A program made the translations under genes and the position numbers. DNA of 64,000 nt from Rhodococcus sp. AW25M09 (GTDB lineage: Bacteria; Actinomycetota; Actinomycetes; Mycobacteriales; Mycobacteriaceae): the NCBI RefSeq assembly GCF_000333955.1, contig NZ_CAPS01000056.1:1-64000 (forward strand), written 5' to 3'. Numbering within the stretch: the first letter of the stretch is position 1; each line of letters starts with the position of its first letter. The notes under the pieces were generated by a model. The model saw only the letters and a list, made by a program, of their open reading frames with translations. It ran no database searches and had not been told where the DNA came from. This document shows, piece by piece, positions 8,356 through 18,226 of this stretch.

Positions 8356-9281
8356 CCCTTGCAGATCGAACGGACGTGACCATGACATGGTCCGAGAAAA
8401 ACAGCTGGGACACCCCTGACTGGACCATCGCCGAACTGGAAGCGGCAAAGAAGGGGCGAACGGTGTCGGTGGTACTCCCGGCGCTGAACGAGGAACAGAC
8501 GGTCGCCGCGGTCATCGACACGATTCACCCGTTGCTCGGGGGCCTCGTCGACGAGCTGATCGTGCTGGACTCCGGTTCGACCGACGAAACAGCCGTCCGC
8601 GCGACGGCGGCCGGTGCCCGTGTCATCAGCCGAGAGGAAGCGGTGCCCGGGGTCGACCCGGTCCCGGGCAAGGGCGAGGTGCTGTGGCGTGCGGTCGCGG
8701 CGTCGACCGGTGACCTCATCGCGTTCGTCGACTCCGATCTGATCAATCCCGATCCGGCGTTCGTGCCGAAATTGCTCGGGCCTCTGCTGATGGGCGACGG
8801 TATCCATCTCGTGAAGGGCTACTACCGCCGTCCACTGCGAGTCAGCGGAACAGAAGACGCCAACGGTGGTGGGCGTGTCACCGAGCTCGTGGCGCGGCCT
8901 CTGCTCGCTGCCCTGCGACCCGAGCTGACCGGCGTGATTCAGCCGCTCGGCGGCGAGTACGCGGGTACTCGCGAGTTGCTGTCCGCGGTGCCGTTCGCGC
9001 CCGGTTACGGAGTGGAGATCGGGCTGTTGCTCGATACGTACGACAGGCTCGGATTGCAGGCGATCGGCCAGGTCAACCTGGGTGTGCGCAAGCACCGCAA
9101 CCGCCCGCTGGTCGAACTCGGGGCGATGAGCAGACAGATCGTCGGGACGATGCTCAATCGGTGCGGCATGACCGATTCCGGTGCCGGTCTGATGCAGTTC
9201 CGGGTCGACGGAGATTCGTTCGAGCCGTTCTCGACCGAGGTGTCGTTGCTCGACCGACCGGCGATGAACTCGCTGAAGTAG
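8352..9281 (+). CDS. gpgS: Glucosyl-3-phosphoglycerate synthase
   Basis: A 309-residue GT81-type retaining glycosyltransferase that joins glucose from UDP-glucose to 3-phosphoglycerate, the first step of methylglucose lipopolysaccharide synthesis. Motifs: VSVVLPALNEEQTVAAVI (GT-A nucleotide fold), the metal-binding DSD in AFVDSDLINPD, GKGEVLWRA and PLGGEYAGTRELL. It starts within the folP2 stop, so both are translated together. It is cytoplasmic. The order fadD6-folP2-gpgS matches the mycobacterial locus. Confidence 0.96.
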   Translation: MTLADRTDVTMTWSEKNSWDTPDWTIAELEAAKKGRTVSVVLPALNEEQTVAAVIDTIHPLLGGLVDELIVLDSGSTDETAVRATAAGARVISREEAVPGVDPVPGKGEVLWRAVAASTGDLIAFVDSDLINPDPAFVPKLLGPLLMGDGIHLVKGYYRRPLRVSGTEDANGGGRVTELVARPLLAALRPELTGVIQPLGGEYAGTRELLSAVPFAPGYGVEIGLLLDTYDRLGLQAIGQVNLGVRKHRNRPLVELGAMSRQIVGTMLNRCGMTDSGAGLMQFRVDGDSFEPFSTEVSLLDRPAMNSLK

Positions 9282-9312
9282 TCGTGTCGGTCGGTCGTGA
9301 CAAGATCGTGGC

Positions 9313-9660
9313 ATGTTGACGCTGCTGATCTACGTCGTCGTCATTGCCATAGTCGCTGCTGCACTGTTTTTCGTGGCGTCCAGTGTGTTCGGTCGCGGTG
9401 AGGAACTGGGTCCACTACCCGAGGGAACCACCGCGACCGTGCTGCCTGCGGAGGCCGTCACGGGAGCCGACGTGCGCTCACTGAAGTTCCAGCAGACCCT
9501 GCGTGGGTACAAGCCCAGTGAGGTGGATTGGGCGCTCGAACGCCTCGGTGGCGAAATAGACATTCTTCGGTCGCGGTTGGCTGCAGCCCAGTCGGGGGCA
9601 CAGTCGGGGGAACAGTTGGGCGCGGTGAAATCGGCGACGACCGATCCGGACGAGTCGTGA
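9313..9660 (+). CDS. Membrane-anchored DivIVA-domain protein
   Basis: 115 residues. Residues 1-25 are one hydrophobic span (LLIYVVVIAIVAAALFFVAS). Residues about 55-90 hold a short DivIVA-like coiled coil beginning FQQTLRGYKPSEVDWALERL, a conserved actinobacterial motif. The tail contains a duplicated Ala-Gln-Ser-Gly. It is the syntenic counterpart of Rv1209. A role at the growing pole or septum is plausible from the domain but not shown. Its stop overlaps the tag start. Confidence 0.82.
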   Translation: MLTLLIYVVVIAIVAAALFFVASSVFGRGEELGPLPEGTTATVLPAEAVTGADVRSLKFQQTLRGYKPSEVDWALERLGGEIDILRSRLAAAQSGAQSGEQLGAVKSATTDPDES

Positions 9661-10265
9661 GCGCTGTCCCCGGACCGGACGGAGAGCTGCGTTGTCCGTG
9701 GGGTGCCACCGACGACGAGGTGTATCGCAACTACCACGACACCGAGTGGGGGCAACCGCTCCACGGGCGCAACGAACTGTACGAGCGGCTGTGCCTCGAA
9801 GCCTTCCAATCCGGCTTGGCGTGGATCACGATCCTGCGTAAGCGCGAGAGTTTCCGGAGCGCTTTCGCCGGTTTCGATCCCGAACGAGTGGCCCGATTCG
9901 ACGACGCCGACGTCGAGCGGTTGATGAACGATGCGTCGATCGTGCGTAATCGCCTCAAGATCGACGCCGCGGTCGGCAATGCTCGTGCAATCGTCGACTT
10001 CGAAGACACGGACCTCGACTCGCTGCTGTGGTCGTTCGCGCCCGAACCCCGGCCCGCGCGCCTGACCGAGTTCTCCGAGGTACCCGCCTGGACCCCCGAA
10101 TCGAAGGCTCTGGCCACGGAGCTCAAGCGCCGAGGGTTGCGGTTCGTCGGTCCGACAACCGCTTACGCGTTGATGCAGGCCGCCGGAATGGTCGACGATC
10201 ACTTGTCGGGGTGCTGGGTGCAGGTCACGAAACCCGACTCCGTTTCCCGGTATGGGCGGGGATAG
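9657..10265 (+). CDS. tag: DNA-3-methyladenine glycosylase I
   Basis: A 202-residue Tag-family glycosylase that removes 3-methyladenine from alkylated DNA in base-excision repair. The zinc ligands of the family are recognisable: Cys in LRCPWG, His in YHDTEWG, and the C-terminal His and Cys in DDHLSGCW. The catalytic-pocket segment EAFQSGLAWITILRKR is intact. GTG 9657 overlaps the upstream stop by four bases and places the Cys near the N-terminus as expected. Confidence 0.95.
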   Translation: MSAVPGPDGELRCPWGATDDEVYRNYHDTEWGQPLHGRNELYERLCLEAFQSGLAWITILRKRESFRSAFAGFDPERVARFDDADVERLMNDASIVRNRLKIDAAVGNARAIVDFEDTDLDSLLWSFAPEPRPARLTEFSEVPAWTPESKALATELKRRGLRFVGPTTAYALMQAAGMVDDHLSGCWVQVTKPDSVSRYGRG

Positions 10266-10360
10266 GGAAGAATGGCAGTCAACACCCGTCGCCCCGCGAC
10301 GAATTTATCTTTTAGGCCTAGGCGCCGAGCTGGTGGGCGCAGATCTGGAGGGAGCAGAGG

Positions 10361-10528
10361 ATGGCGGCGATGAAGCCCCGGACTGGGGACGGTCCCCTCG
10401 AAGCAACCAAAGAGGGACGAGGAATCGTCATGCGTGTTCCACTCGAGGGGGGCGGCCGGTTGGTCGTCGAATTGACCCCCGACGAGGCCGCGGCACTCGG
10501 TGACGAACTGAAGGGTGTCACCGGCTGA
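10361..10528 (+). CDS. DUF3117 small conserved protein (Rv1211-like)
   Basis: 55 residues starting MAAMKPRTGDGPLEATKEG, with GIVMRVPLEGGGRLVVEL in the middle and a short helix DEAAALGDEL near the end. This family is strikingly conserved across actinobacteria for its size and always falls between tag and the glycogen genes in mycolata. The ATG is preceded by a good GGAGGGAGCAGAGG run. Function is unknown; the beta-strand-plus-helix layout hints at a small binding protein. A strong hairpin terminator follows. Confidence 0.88.
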   Translation: MAAMKPRTGDGPLEATKEGRGIVMRVPLEGGGRLVVELTPDEAAALGDELKGVTG

Positions 10529-10553
10529 TCGCCGGGTCGTTAGATCGTCGCTC

Positions 10554-10590
10554 AGCCCCGCTCGCCGTGCCGGCCAGCGGGGCTTTGTGT
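10554..10590 (+). terminator. Rho-independent terminator after DUF3117 gene
   Basis: A 9-bp perfect stem, AGCCCCGCT with AGCGGGGCT, and a 13-base loop, followed by TTGTGTTGT. It ends the DUF3117 transcript 26 bases after its stop. Confidence 0.85.
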
Positions 10591-10635
10591 TGTCGTGACG
10601 AGTGTTGTCGTGACGAGTGTTGTCGTGACGAGTGT
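10591..10635. repeat. Three perfect 15-bp tandem repeats
   Basis: TGTCGTGACGAGTGT occurs three times head to tail, directly after the terminator and 53 bases before the methyltransferase start. It is non-coding. GTCGTGAC contains an inner partial palindrome (GTC-GT-GAC), so a multimeric binding site is possible. Confidence 0.95.
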
Positions 10636-10688
10636 TGTGGCCGGCGGGTCCGCTGCGTCCGGCTGTTCGATTGTGAGAGTGGTGTTCG

Positions 10689-11567
10689 ATGCTGACGGAC
10701 GTCGTCGATCTGTTGTTGTGTCCGCAGTGCCGGGCACGTGATGTCGAATCCGGGCTCGACGTCGGCGACACCGACAGAACACTCGTGTGCGATCGCGGTC
10801 ATTCGTTCGACGTGGCCCGGCAGGGATACGTCAGTCTGCTGACCGGAGACGGCGGCAAGTTCACCGGTGACTCGGCCGAGATGATCACCGCACGCGAGGT
10901 GTTCCTGGAACGGGGGCACTTCGATCCGATAGCAGCGGCGGTCTCTGCTGCCGTCCCGGCCGGCGGTGACGCCGTGCTCGACGTCGGGGTGGGCACCGGA
11001 CATTATCTCGCGGCCGTGCTCGACGCCCGTCCAGGTGCTCGGGGGATAGGCGTCGACGTCTCGAAGTTCGCTGCGCGCCGCGCCGCGCGGTCGCATCCTC
11101 GGCTGGGGTCCGTGATCGCGGACATCTGGAGTGGACTGCCGGTGCGCGCGGGCAGTCTGTCTGCGGTGACGTGCGTGTTCGCTCCACGCAACGCCGGTGA
11201 GATCGGCCGGGTCCTCGCCGCCGACGGTGTCCTGGTGGTCGTGACGCCCACGTCGCGGCATCAGCGTGAGTTGCGAGGTCCGCTGGGTCTCATCGGCGTC
11301 GAGGAGGACAAGACCCGCAGGCTCGGTGAGTCACTGTCCGGCCTGTTCGAGCCGGTGGCCCAGTCTCCGCTCGAGTACACGATGGTGCTCTCGCACACCG
11401 ACATCGAATCGCTGATCGGAATGGGCCCGTCGGCGCGCCATGGTGACCCCGAGGCGCGGTCCGGTGCGCTGGCGCAGTTACCGGACAGCGTCGAGGTCAC
11501 CGCGTCGGTGACGGTGTCGACCTATCGCACGACGGGTCAGCGTCGCCGCGCCAGCGCATCGTTGTAG
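10689..11567 (+). CDS. rlmA: Putative 23S rRNA (guanine-N1) methyltransferase, RlmA family
   Basis: 292 residues. The N-terminal zinc site is visible as LLCPQC followed by LVCDRGHSFD (three Cys and one His), then VARQGYVSLL, a hallmark of RlmA(I)/RlmA(II) enzymes that methylate G745 or G748 of 23S rRNA. The SAM site is VLDVGVGTGHYL with the acidic GIGVDVSK. Relatives can confer tylosin resistance when they act on G748; which base is modified cannot be told here. The 3' end overlaps the end of glgA by 31 bases, tail to tail. Confidence 0.88.
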   Translation: MLTDVVDLLLCPQCRARDVESGLDVGDTDRTLVCDRGHSFDVARQGYVSLLTGDGGKFTGDSAEMITAREVFLERGHFDPIAAAVSAAVPAGGDAVLDVGVGTGHYLAAVLDARPGARGIGVDVSKFAARRAARSHPRLGSVIADIWSGLPVRAGSLSAVTCVFAPRNAGEIGRVLAADGVLVVVTPTSRHQRELRGPLGLIGVEEDKTRRLGESLSGLFEPVAQSPLEYTMVLSHTDIESLIGMGPSARHGDPEARSGALAQLPDSVEVTASVTVSTYRTTGQRRRASASL

Positions 11568-12700
11568 ACGGCGAGGGTCTGCTTCGCGATCGATGCCCAC
11601 GAGAATTCGGCTACGGCGCGTTCGCGGCCTGCCTTGCCCATCGCCGTCGCGCGCGCGGGGTCCAGGGCGACGTCGTTGACGGTGTCGGCCAGATTCCGCT
11701 CGAAGGCGTCGGGCTCGTAGGAGTTGTAGTGCACCAGGCGTCCGGTGCGGCCGTCGTCTACGACCTCCGGTATGCCGCCGACATCCGAAGCCACGACGGC
11801 AGTTTCGCAGGCCATCGCCTCGAGATTGACGATGCCGAGTGGTTCGTAGACCGAGGGGCAGACGAACACTGCCGCCGCAGTGAGAATTTCGCGGATCTTC
11901 TCGGTGGGAAGCATGTCCTTGACCCAGAACACGCCGCCGCGTTGCTCGGCGAGCAGTGCCACCGCGCGCTCGGTCTCCGCGGCGATCTCGGGAGTATCGG
12001 GCGCGCCTGCGCACAGCACGAGCTGGATGGACGGGTCGAAGTGGTGGGCGGCCGCGATCAGGTGGCCGACGCCCTTCTGTCGGGTGATGCGCCCGACGAA
12101 TGCGACGATCGGCTTGCTTCGATCCACACCGATCTCGTCCAGGGTCGAGGTGCCGTGGTCGGCAAACCAACGCTCGGTGTCGATTCCGTTGCGCACCACG
12201 TGAACCCGGCTCGGATCGAGCCGCGGGTAGGCGTCGAGCACATCTTTGGCCATACCTTCGCTGACGGCGATGACAGCATCGGCGTACTCCACGGCGTTGC
12301 GCTCCGACCACGACGAGATGCGGTACCCGCCGCCGAGCTGCTCGGCCTTCCACGGTCGCCGCGGCTCGAGCGAGTGTGCGGTGAGGATGTGGGGGACGTC
12401 GTACAACTCGGCGGCGAGGTGGCCGGCGAGGCCGGTATACCAGGTGTGTGAATGCACCACGTCCGCGTCGGCGGCCGCGTTCGCCATCCGCAGCTCTGCT
12501 GACAACGTCGTCAACGCAGCGTTGGCTCCGGCGAGTGCGGGATCCGGGTCGTGCACCTGCGCGGTGTCGCGAGGCGCGCCCATACAGTGGATGTCCACGT
12601 CGCACAGCGACTTCAGCTGCGCGGACAACTCCGTGACGTGAACTCCTGCGCCACCGTAGATCTCCGGGGGATATTCCTTGGTCATCATTGCTACGCGCAC
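11537..12700 (-). CDS. glgA: Glycosyltransferase GlgA/GlgM type (alpha-maltose-1-phosphate or glycogen synthase)
   Basis: A 387-residue GT4-type glycosyltransferase. It begins with RVAMMTKEYPPEIYGGAGVH, the nucleotide-binding loop of actinobacterial GlgM. The C-terminal half has VGRITRQKGVGHL and the EX7E-type segment in CPSVYEPLGIVNLEAMAC. In mycobacteria this enzyme uses ADP-glucose and glucose-1-phosphate to make maltose-1-phosphate for glycogen and capsular glucan. The GTG start at 12700 is chosen from alignment and from a TAGGTT box seven bases upstream. It is divergent from glgC, which supplies ADP-glucose. Confidence 0.92.
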   Translation of the reverse strand: MRVAMMTKEYPPEIYGGAGVHVTELSAQLKSLCDVDIHCMGAPRDTAQVHDPDPALAGANAALTTLSAELRMANAAADADVVHSHTWYTGLAGHLAAELYDVPHILTAHSLEPRRPWKAEQLGGGYRISSWSERNAVEYADAVIAVSEGMAKDVLDAYPRLDPSRVHVVRNGIDTERWFADHGTSTLDEIGVDRSKPIVAFVGRITRQKGVGHLIAAAHHFDPSIQLVLCAGAPDTPEIAAETERAVALLAEQRGGVFWVKDMLPTEKIREILTAAAVFVCPSVYEPLGIVNLEAMACETAVVASDVGGIPEVVDDGRTGRLVHYNSYEPDAFERNLADTVNDVALDPARATAMGKAGRERAVAEFSWASIAKQTLAVYNDALARRR

Positions 12701-12707
12701 GTGAACG

Positions 12708-12713
12708 AACCTA
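12708..12713 (-). promoter_or_regulatory. Predicted leaderless -10 box of glgA
   Basis: TAGGTT on the minus strand, seven bases before the GTG start. The divergent glgC has the identical hexamer. Confidence 0.5.
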
Positions 12714-12764
12714 CATTCCCCAGCAGTTGTGCGTGTACTGCTCGCAAGGTTCTCTCGGTGCAGA

Positions 12765-12770
12765 TAGGTT
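12765..12770 (+). promoter_or_regulatory. Predicted leaderless -10 box of glgC
   Basis: TAGGTT on the plus strand, six bases before the GTG start of glgC. The two divergent boxes are 51 bases apart, leaving room for one shared control site. Confidence 0.5.
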
Positions 12771-12776
12771 GAGTGG

Positions 12777-13991
12777 GTGAGGACACAACCGCACGTACTA
12801 GGCATCGTGCTTGCCGGCGGAGAGGGTAAGCGTCTTTACCCGATGACCGCTGACCGAGCCAAGCCGGCCGTGCCCTTCGGGGGCGCCTACCGACTCATCG
12901 ACTTCGTACTGAGCAATCTCGTCAACGCCGGTTACCTCCGGCTTTGCGTGCTCACCCAGTACAAGTCCCATTCACTGGACCGCCACATCTCGCAGACGTG
13001 GCGGCTGTCCGGGTTCGCCGGGGAGTACATCACTCCGGTGCCTGCGCAGCAGCGTCTCGGGCCCCGGTGGTACACCGGCAGTGCCGACGCAATATTCCAG
13101 TCGCTGAACCTGGTGTACGACGAGGACCCCGAGTACATCGTGGTCTTCGGTGCCGACCACGTGTACCGGATGGACCCGGAGCAGATGGTGCAGCAGCACA
13201 TCGATTCCGGTGCGGGCGTCACCGTCGCAGGTATTCGGGTTCCGCGCAGTGAGGCGTTCGCGTTCGGGTGCATCGACTCCGACGAGGACGGCAAGATCAC
13301 CCAGTTTCTGGAGAAGCCGGCGCAGCCGCCCGGCACTCCCGACGACCCCAACGTCACCTACGCCTCCATGGGCAACTACGTATTCACCACCAAGGTGCTC
13401 ATCGACGCCATCAAGGCCGACTCCGAGAACACCGACTCCGACCACGACATGGGCGGCGACATCATTCCGGCGCTCGTCGAAGCGGGCGTGGCTTCGGTCT
13501 ACGACTTCAACGACAACGTCGTGCCCGGTGCCACCGAACGCGACCGTGGTTACTGGCGAGACGTGGGCACCATCGACGCCTTCTACGACGCGCACATGGA
13601 CTTGGTGTCGGTGCATCCCATCTTCAATCTCTACAACCGCCGCTGGCCCATCCGAGGCTCGGCCGAGAACCTGCCGCCCGCGAAGTTCGTCCAGGGCGGT
13701 TTGGCCCAGGAATCCGTAGTCGGGGCCGGATGCATCCTGTCCGCGGCCACCGTGCGCAACTCGGTGCTCAGTTCCAACGTCATGATCGACAGTGGTGCCA
13801 CGGTCGAGGGCAGCGTGCTGATGCCCGGTGTGCGGATCGGCAAGGGTGCCGTCGTCCGGCACGCGATCCTGGACAAGAACGTCGTCGTCGGTGACGGCGA
13901 GATCGTCGGTGTCGACCACGAGCGCGATCGTGAACGCTTCAACGTCAGCGCCGGGGGAGTGGTCTCGGTCGGTAAGGGCGTCTGGATTTAG
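12777..13991 (+). CDS. glgC: Glucose-1-phosphate adenylyltransferase
   Basis: A 404-residue ADP-glucose pyrophosphorylase. The N-terminal nucleotidyltransferase motif [20 protein letters not shown] is intact. [11 protein letters not shown] and [10 protein letters not shown] are substrate and metal segments. The C-terminal region from about residue 300 is a left-handed beta-helix used for allosteric control. It forms ADP-glucose from ATP and glucose-1-phosphate for glycogen or maltose-1-phosphate synthesis together with divergent glgA. A hairpin region follows the stop. Confidence 0.96.
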   Translation: MRTQPHVLGIVLAGGEGKRLYPMTADRAKPAVPFGGAYRLIDFVLSNLVNAGYLRLCVLTQYKSHSLDRHISQTWRLSGFAGEYITPVPAQQRLGPRWYTGSADAIFQSLNLVYDEDPEYIVVFGADHVYRMDPEQMVQQHIDSGAGVTVAGIRVPRSEAFAFGCIDSDEDGKITQFLEKPAQPPGTPDDPNVTYASMGNYVFTTKVLIDAIKADSENTDSDHDMGGDIIPALVEAGVASVYDFNDNVVPGATERDRGYWRDVGTIDAFYDAHMDLVSVHPIFNLYNRRWPIRGSAENLPPAKFVQGGLAQESVVGAGCILSAATVRNSVLSSNVMIDSGATVEGSVLMPGVRIGKGAVVRHAILDKNVVVGDGEIVGVDHERDRERFNVSAGGVVSVGKGVWI

Positions 13992-13999
13992 AGCCTGCG

Positions 14000-14080
14000 G
14001 CATGTGAGTGTGGAGCCCTCTGGTCGTTTCGCGGGCTCCACTCTTGCCTCGTGACGGGCTACGAATTACCACTCACATGC
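14000..14080. terminator. Nested palindrome between glgC and methyltransferase (divergent family A member)
   Basis: The outer arms GCATGTGAGTG (14000-14010) and CACTCACATGC (14070-14080) are exact inverted repeats. Inside lies a 9-bp hairpin, GTGGAGCCC (14010-14018) with GGGCTCCAC (14033-14041). The right side contains GGGCTACGAA followed by the CACTCACATGC arm, resembling the family A palindromes at 28329 and 62647. It lies between two convergent genes and likely terminates both. Confidence 0.7.
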
Positions 14081-14713
14081 TTACGATCTCGACGCGCAGA
14101 TCAGTCCGTCGCCCAGCGGTAGCAGTACGGTCGTGAGCCGCTCGTCCTCGGCAATCGCCCGCGCCGCCGATCGGACCGCAACGGCGGTAGCGTCGCGCTG
14201 AGTCGGGTCGGCGACTCGCCCACCCAGTAACGCGTTGTGCAGCACCAGAACCCCGCCGGGGCGAAGCAGCCTGACGCTTTCGGCCACGAAGTGTGGATGG
14301 TCCGCAGGGCTGGCGTCGATGAACACCAGATCGTAGGCGTCGTCGGCCAACCGGGGGAGCACGTCCAGCGCCCAACCGTTGATCAAGCGAGTGCGTGAGG
14401 CCGCAATTCCCCCCGCGCGGAACGCTTCTCGCGCCGCACGCTGATGTTCGGGTTCGGTGTCGATAGTGGTGAGCACGCCGTCCGTGCGCATCCCGTCGAG
14501 CAGCCACAGGCCGCTGATTCCTGCGCCCGTTCCGATTTCGACGACCGTTTTCGCGCCGAGCATCTGAGTGAAGATGGACAGAACAGCTCCGACCGAAGGC
14601 GGGACAGGCGCGGCACCGAGGTCGACGGCGCGCTCTCTGGCTGCGATCAGTACCTCGTCCTCCTGCGCGGAGTCTTCGGCATAGGCGAGCATCTTCTCGG
14701 CGTTGGTCGGCAC
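14081..14713 (-). CDS. SAM-dependent O-methyltransferase (Rv1220c-like)
   Basis: A 210-residue class I methyltransferase of the catechol/caffeoyl-CoA O-methyltransferase family. The SAM loop is [28 protein letters not shown] supplies the metal-binding aspartate region and [14 protein letters not shown] the next strand. The substrate is unknown. It sits between glgC and divergent sigE, as in mycobacteria. GTG start, with a TAGCCT box six bases upstream. Confidence 0.88.
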   Translation of the reverse strand: MPTNAEKMLAYAEDSAQEDEVLIAARERAVDLGAAPVPPSVGAVLSIFTQMLGAKTVVEIGTGAGISGLWLLDGMRTDGVLTTIDTEPEHQRAAREAFRAGGIAASRTRLINGWALDVLPRLADDAYDLVFIDASPADHPHFVAESVRLLRPGGVLVLHNALLGGRVADPTQRDATAVAVRSAARAIAEDERLTTVLLPLGDGLICASRS

Positions 14714-14719
14714 GTCCCG

Positions 14720-14725
14720 AGGCTA
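14720..14725 (-). promoter_or_regulatory. Predicted leaderless -10 box of O-methyltransferase gene
   Basis: TAGCCT on the minus strand, six bases before the GTG start codon. Confidence 0.45.
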
Positions 14726-14853
14726 TCGTGCCTCGGGCAGATTCTCACCCACACATTCTCAGGTGCGCCTCAGCCAATTCATACCGGACCCACACTCGGA
14801 TCGGTCAGGCTGTGGAGTAATCGAAGGTCCGTCTCGATTGCGAAGTGTGAGCT

Positions 14854-14879
14854 GGAACATCCGAGGGTAGTCGTCGGTT
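14854..14879 (+). promoter_or_regulatory. Candidate ECF sigma promoter of sigE
   Basis: GGAAC (14854-14858), 18 bases, then GTT (14877-14879) fits the GGAAC-N16-18-GTT pattern of SigE/SigH-type ECF promoters and would allow autoregulation. It overlaps the first possible start codon, TTG 14878, implying that the message from it starts translation further downstream. Confidence 0.45.
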
Positions 14880-15558
14880 GAATCAGAAGGACGTACGCAG
14901 TCCTGAGCAGGAGGATCCAGCTATTTACAAGATCAACGGCGATCGCAACACTGCGCGTCTACCCGAGTCCGTACCCACGCCCGACGATCTCAGCGGCACC
15001 GCCGTCTTCGATGCGACCGGCGAGGACTCCACCATGCCGTCCTGGGACGAATTGGTTCGCGAGCACGGCGACCGCGTGTACCGACTGGCGTACCGCTTGT
15101 CCGGCAACGCTCAGGATGCAGAGGATCTGACGCAGGACACCTTCATCCGGGTTTTCCGCTCGCTGTCGAACTACCAGCCGGGCACGTTCGAGGGCTGGCT
15201 TCATCGCATCACCACGAACCTGTTCCTCGACATGGTTCGTCGCCGCAGCCGCATTCGTATGGAAGCTCTCCCCGAGGACTACGACCGCGTCCCCTCCGAT
15301 CGCCCCAACCCCGAACAGATCTATCACGACGCCCGACTCGACCCCGATCTTCAGTCCGCGCTCGACTCGTTGGCACCGGAGTTCCGCGCCGCGATCGTGC
15401 TGTGCGACATCGAAGGCCTGTCCTACGAAGAGATCGGTGCAACACTGGGTGTCAAGCTCGGAACGGTCCGCAGTCGCATTCACCGTGGACGCCAGGCGCT
15501 TCGCGAGTACCTTCGAGTGCACGGGAAGGTCGACTCAGGTCACGCAAGTGTCCACTAG
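14878..15558 (+). CDS. sigE: ECF RNA polymerase sigma factor SigE
   Basis: 226 residues if read from TTG 14878. Region 2 starts at [20 protein letters not shown] with the core-binding [17 protein letters not shown]. Region 4 is [20 protein letters not shown] followed by a helix-turn-helix through [14 protein letters not shown]. It directs envelope-stress transcription. The first 50 residues are poorly conserved and the start is uncertain: AGGAGG at 14909-14914 is followed eight bases later by an ATT codon, and ATG 15033 begins the conserved core. Mycobacterial sigE is known for several starts. It precedes rseA by 16 bases. Confidence 0.93.
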   Translation: MNQKDVRSPEQEDPAIYKINGDRNTARLPESVPTPDDLSGTAVFDATGEDSTMPSWDELVREHGDRVYRLAYRLSGNAQDAEDLTQDTFIRVFRSLSNYQPGTFEGWLHRITTNLFLDMVRRRSRIRMEALPEDYDRVPSDRPNPEQIYHDARLDPDLQSALDSLAPEFRAAIVLCDIEGLSYEEIGATLGVKLGTVRSRIHRGRQALREYLRVHGKVDSGHASVH

Positions 15559-15574
15559 CTACGAGGAGGGTTGG

Positions 15575-15901
15575 ATGACGCAGGCGCGCAAGCCCCGGCA
15601 GTTCAGCTCAACCGAACATCTGGCCAGTGAGGCCGTGGCGGCCTACGTCGACGGCGAACTTCGGATGCCGGCATACCTTCGTGCAGCCCAGCATCTGTCC
15701 GAGTGCACCGAATGCGCGGCCGAGGTCGAGTCGCAGCAGCAGGCACGTCGGGCATTGCGCGGGGCGGGGGAGATGTCGATGCCGCATTCGCTGCTCGGGT
15801 TGCTCAGTCAGATTCCGTCCTGCGCGGGCAACGATGGACCCGCCCACACCAAACGAACGTTCAGGTCGTCCGTTGCCGGCGTCCGCCGTCGCCGACGCTG
15901 A
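15575..15901 (+). CDS. rseA: Anti-sigma factor RseA (zinc-binding ZAS family)
   Basis: 108 residues. The zinc-associated anti-sigma motif is visible as His-x3-Cys-x2-Cys in HLSECTEC near residue 45, preceded by a helix ending AAYVDGELRMPAYLRA. In mycobacteria this soluble protein holds SigE until oxidative or envelope stress, or its degradation, releases it. Shorter than the M. tuberculosis protein as I recall it; the tail is Arg-rich (VRRRRR). GAGGAGG lies upstream of the ATG. Confidence 0.9.
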   Translation: MTQARKPRQFSSTEHLASEAVAAYVDGELRMPAYLRAAQHLSECTECAAEVESQQQARRALRGAGEMSMPHSLLGLLSQIPSCAGNDGPAHTKRTFRSSVAGVRRRRR

Positions 15902-17536
<1,635 letters not shown>

Positions 17537-17541
17537 CGACG

Positions 17542-17547
17542 TAGGCT
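17542..17547 (+). promoter_or_regulatory. Predicted leaderless -10 box of tatB
   Basis: TAGGCT, seven bases before the GTG start of tatB. It would allow expression independent of htrA. Confidence 0.45.
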
Positions 17548-17554
17548 GGCAGGC

Positions 17555-18016
17555 GTGTTCGGCAACATCGGTTGGGGAGAGCTCGTAATACTCCTCGTAG
17601 CAGCTCTGGTCATCCTCGGCCCGGATCGCCTCCCCGGCGCGATCAGCTGGGTGTCCAAGTCCATCCGCCAGGTCAAGGACTACGCCAACGGCGCAAGTCA
17701 GCAGCTCAAGGAAGAGCTGGGTACCGACTTCGAGGATCTGCGCAAACCGCTCGCCGATCTCAACCAACTCCGCGGAATGACCCCGCGCGCAGTGATCACC
17801 AAGCATCTGCTCGACGGCGACGATTCGATCTTCAAGAATCCTCTGGACGACACGTTCAAGGGCAAGCCCTTCGACACCAAACCCAAGAACGTCGGCGGAC
17901 CCACGCCGCAGAACGGCGTTCCTCCGGCTCCGGGGTCAGGCGCGGTATCCATGAGCAAGAACGAGCCGAAACTTGCTGCAGGCGACACTCCTCCGATCGA
18001 CGCCGACGCCACGTAG
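17555..18016 (+). CDS. tatB: Sec-independent protein translocase subunit TatB
   Basis: 153 residues. The N-terminal span [20 protein letters not shown] ends in LGPDRLPG, the Tat hinge. An amphipathic helix ([20 protein letters not shown]) and a long polar Pro-rich tail follow. With TatA and TatC it forms the twin-arginine receptor that exports folded proteins. It lies downstream of htrA as in mycobacteria, and family B palindromes follow the stop. Confidence 0.95.
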   Translation: MFGNIGWGELVILLVAALVILGPDRLPGAISWVSKSIRQVKDYANGASQQLKEELGTDFEDLRKPLADLNQLRGMTPRAVITKHLLDGDDSIFKNPLDDTFKGKPFDTKPKNVGGPTPQNGVPPAPGSGAVSMSKNEPKLAAGDTPPIDADAT

Positions 18017-18069
18017 TCGCACTCTTTCGTCCGGCCCGGCCCCACCCGTTCCGTGGCCACACCACTATC

Positions 18070-18120
18070 GCGTGAATGGACCATTGCATGCGTCTCGGCG
18101 GTTCGATGGTCCATTCACGC
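18070..18120. repeat. Family B palindrome, copy 1
   Basis: Exact 15-bp inverted arms GCGTGAATGGACCAT (18070-18084) and ATGGTCCATTCACGC (18106-18120) around a 21-base loop, between convergent tatB and mrp. The core matches the palindrome at 46375. Confidence 0.9.
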
Positions 18121-18133
18121 GGACCTAGCTGAT

Positions 18134-18184
18134 GCGTGAATGGACCATTGGATACGTCTGAGTCGTGCACTGGTCCATTGACCC
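18134..18184. repeat. Family B palindrome, copy 2
   Basis: GCGTGAATGGACCA (18134-18147) pairs imperfectly with TGGTCCATTGACCC (18171-18184), 14 bases after copy 1. The loop has TACGTCTGAG, similar to the loop of the 46375 copy read on the other strand. The tandem arrangement suggests duplication. Confidence 0.85.
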
Positions 18185-18226
18185 GGGCGGGGGAGAGCCG
18201 ACGAAGTCGGGGTGGTCGAGTCGGTT

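Noticed and set aside
10591..10635. Possible CRISPR-like repeat
   Set aside because: The units are directly adjacent with no spacers, only 15 bp, and no cas gene is present.
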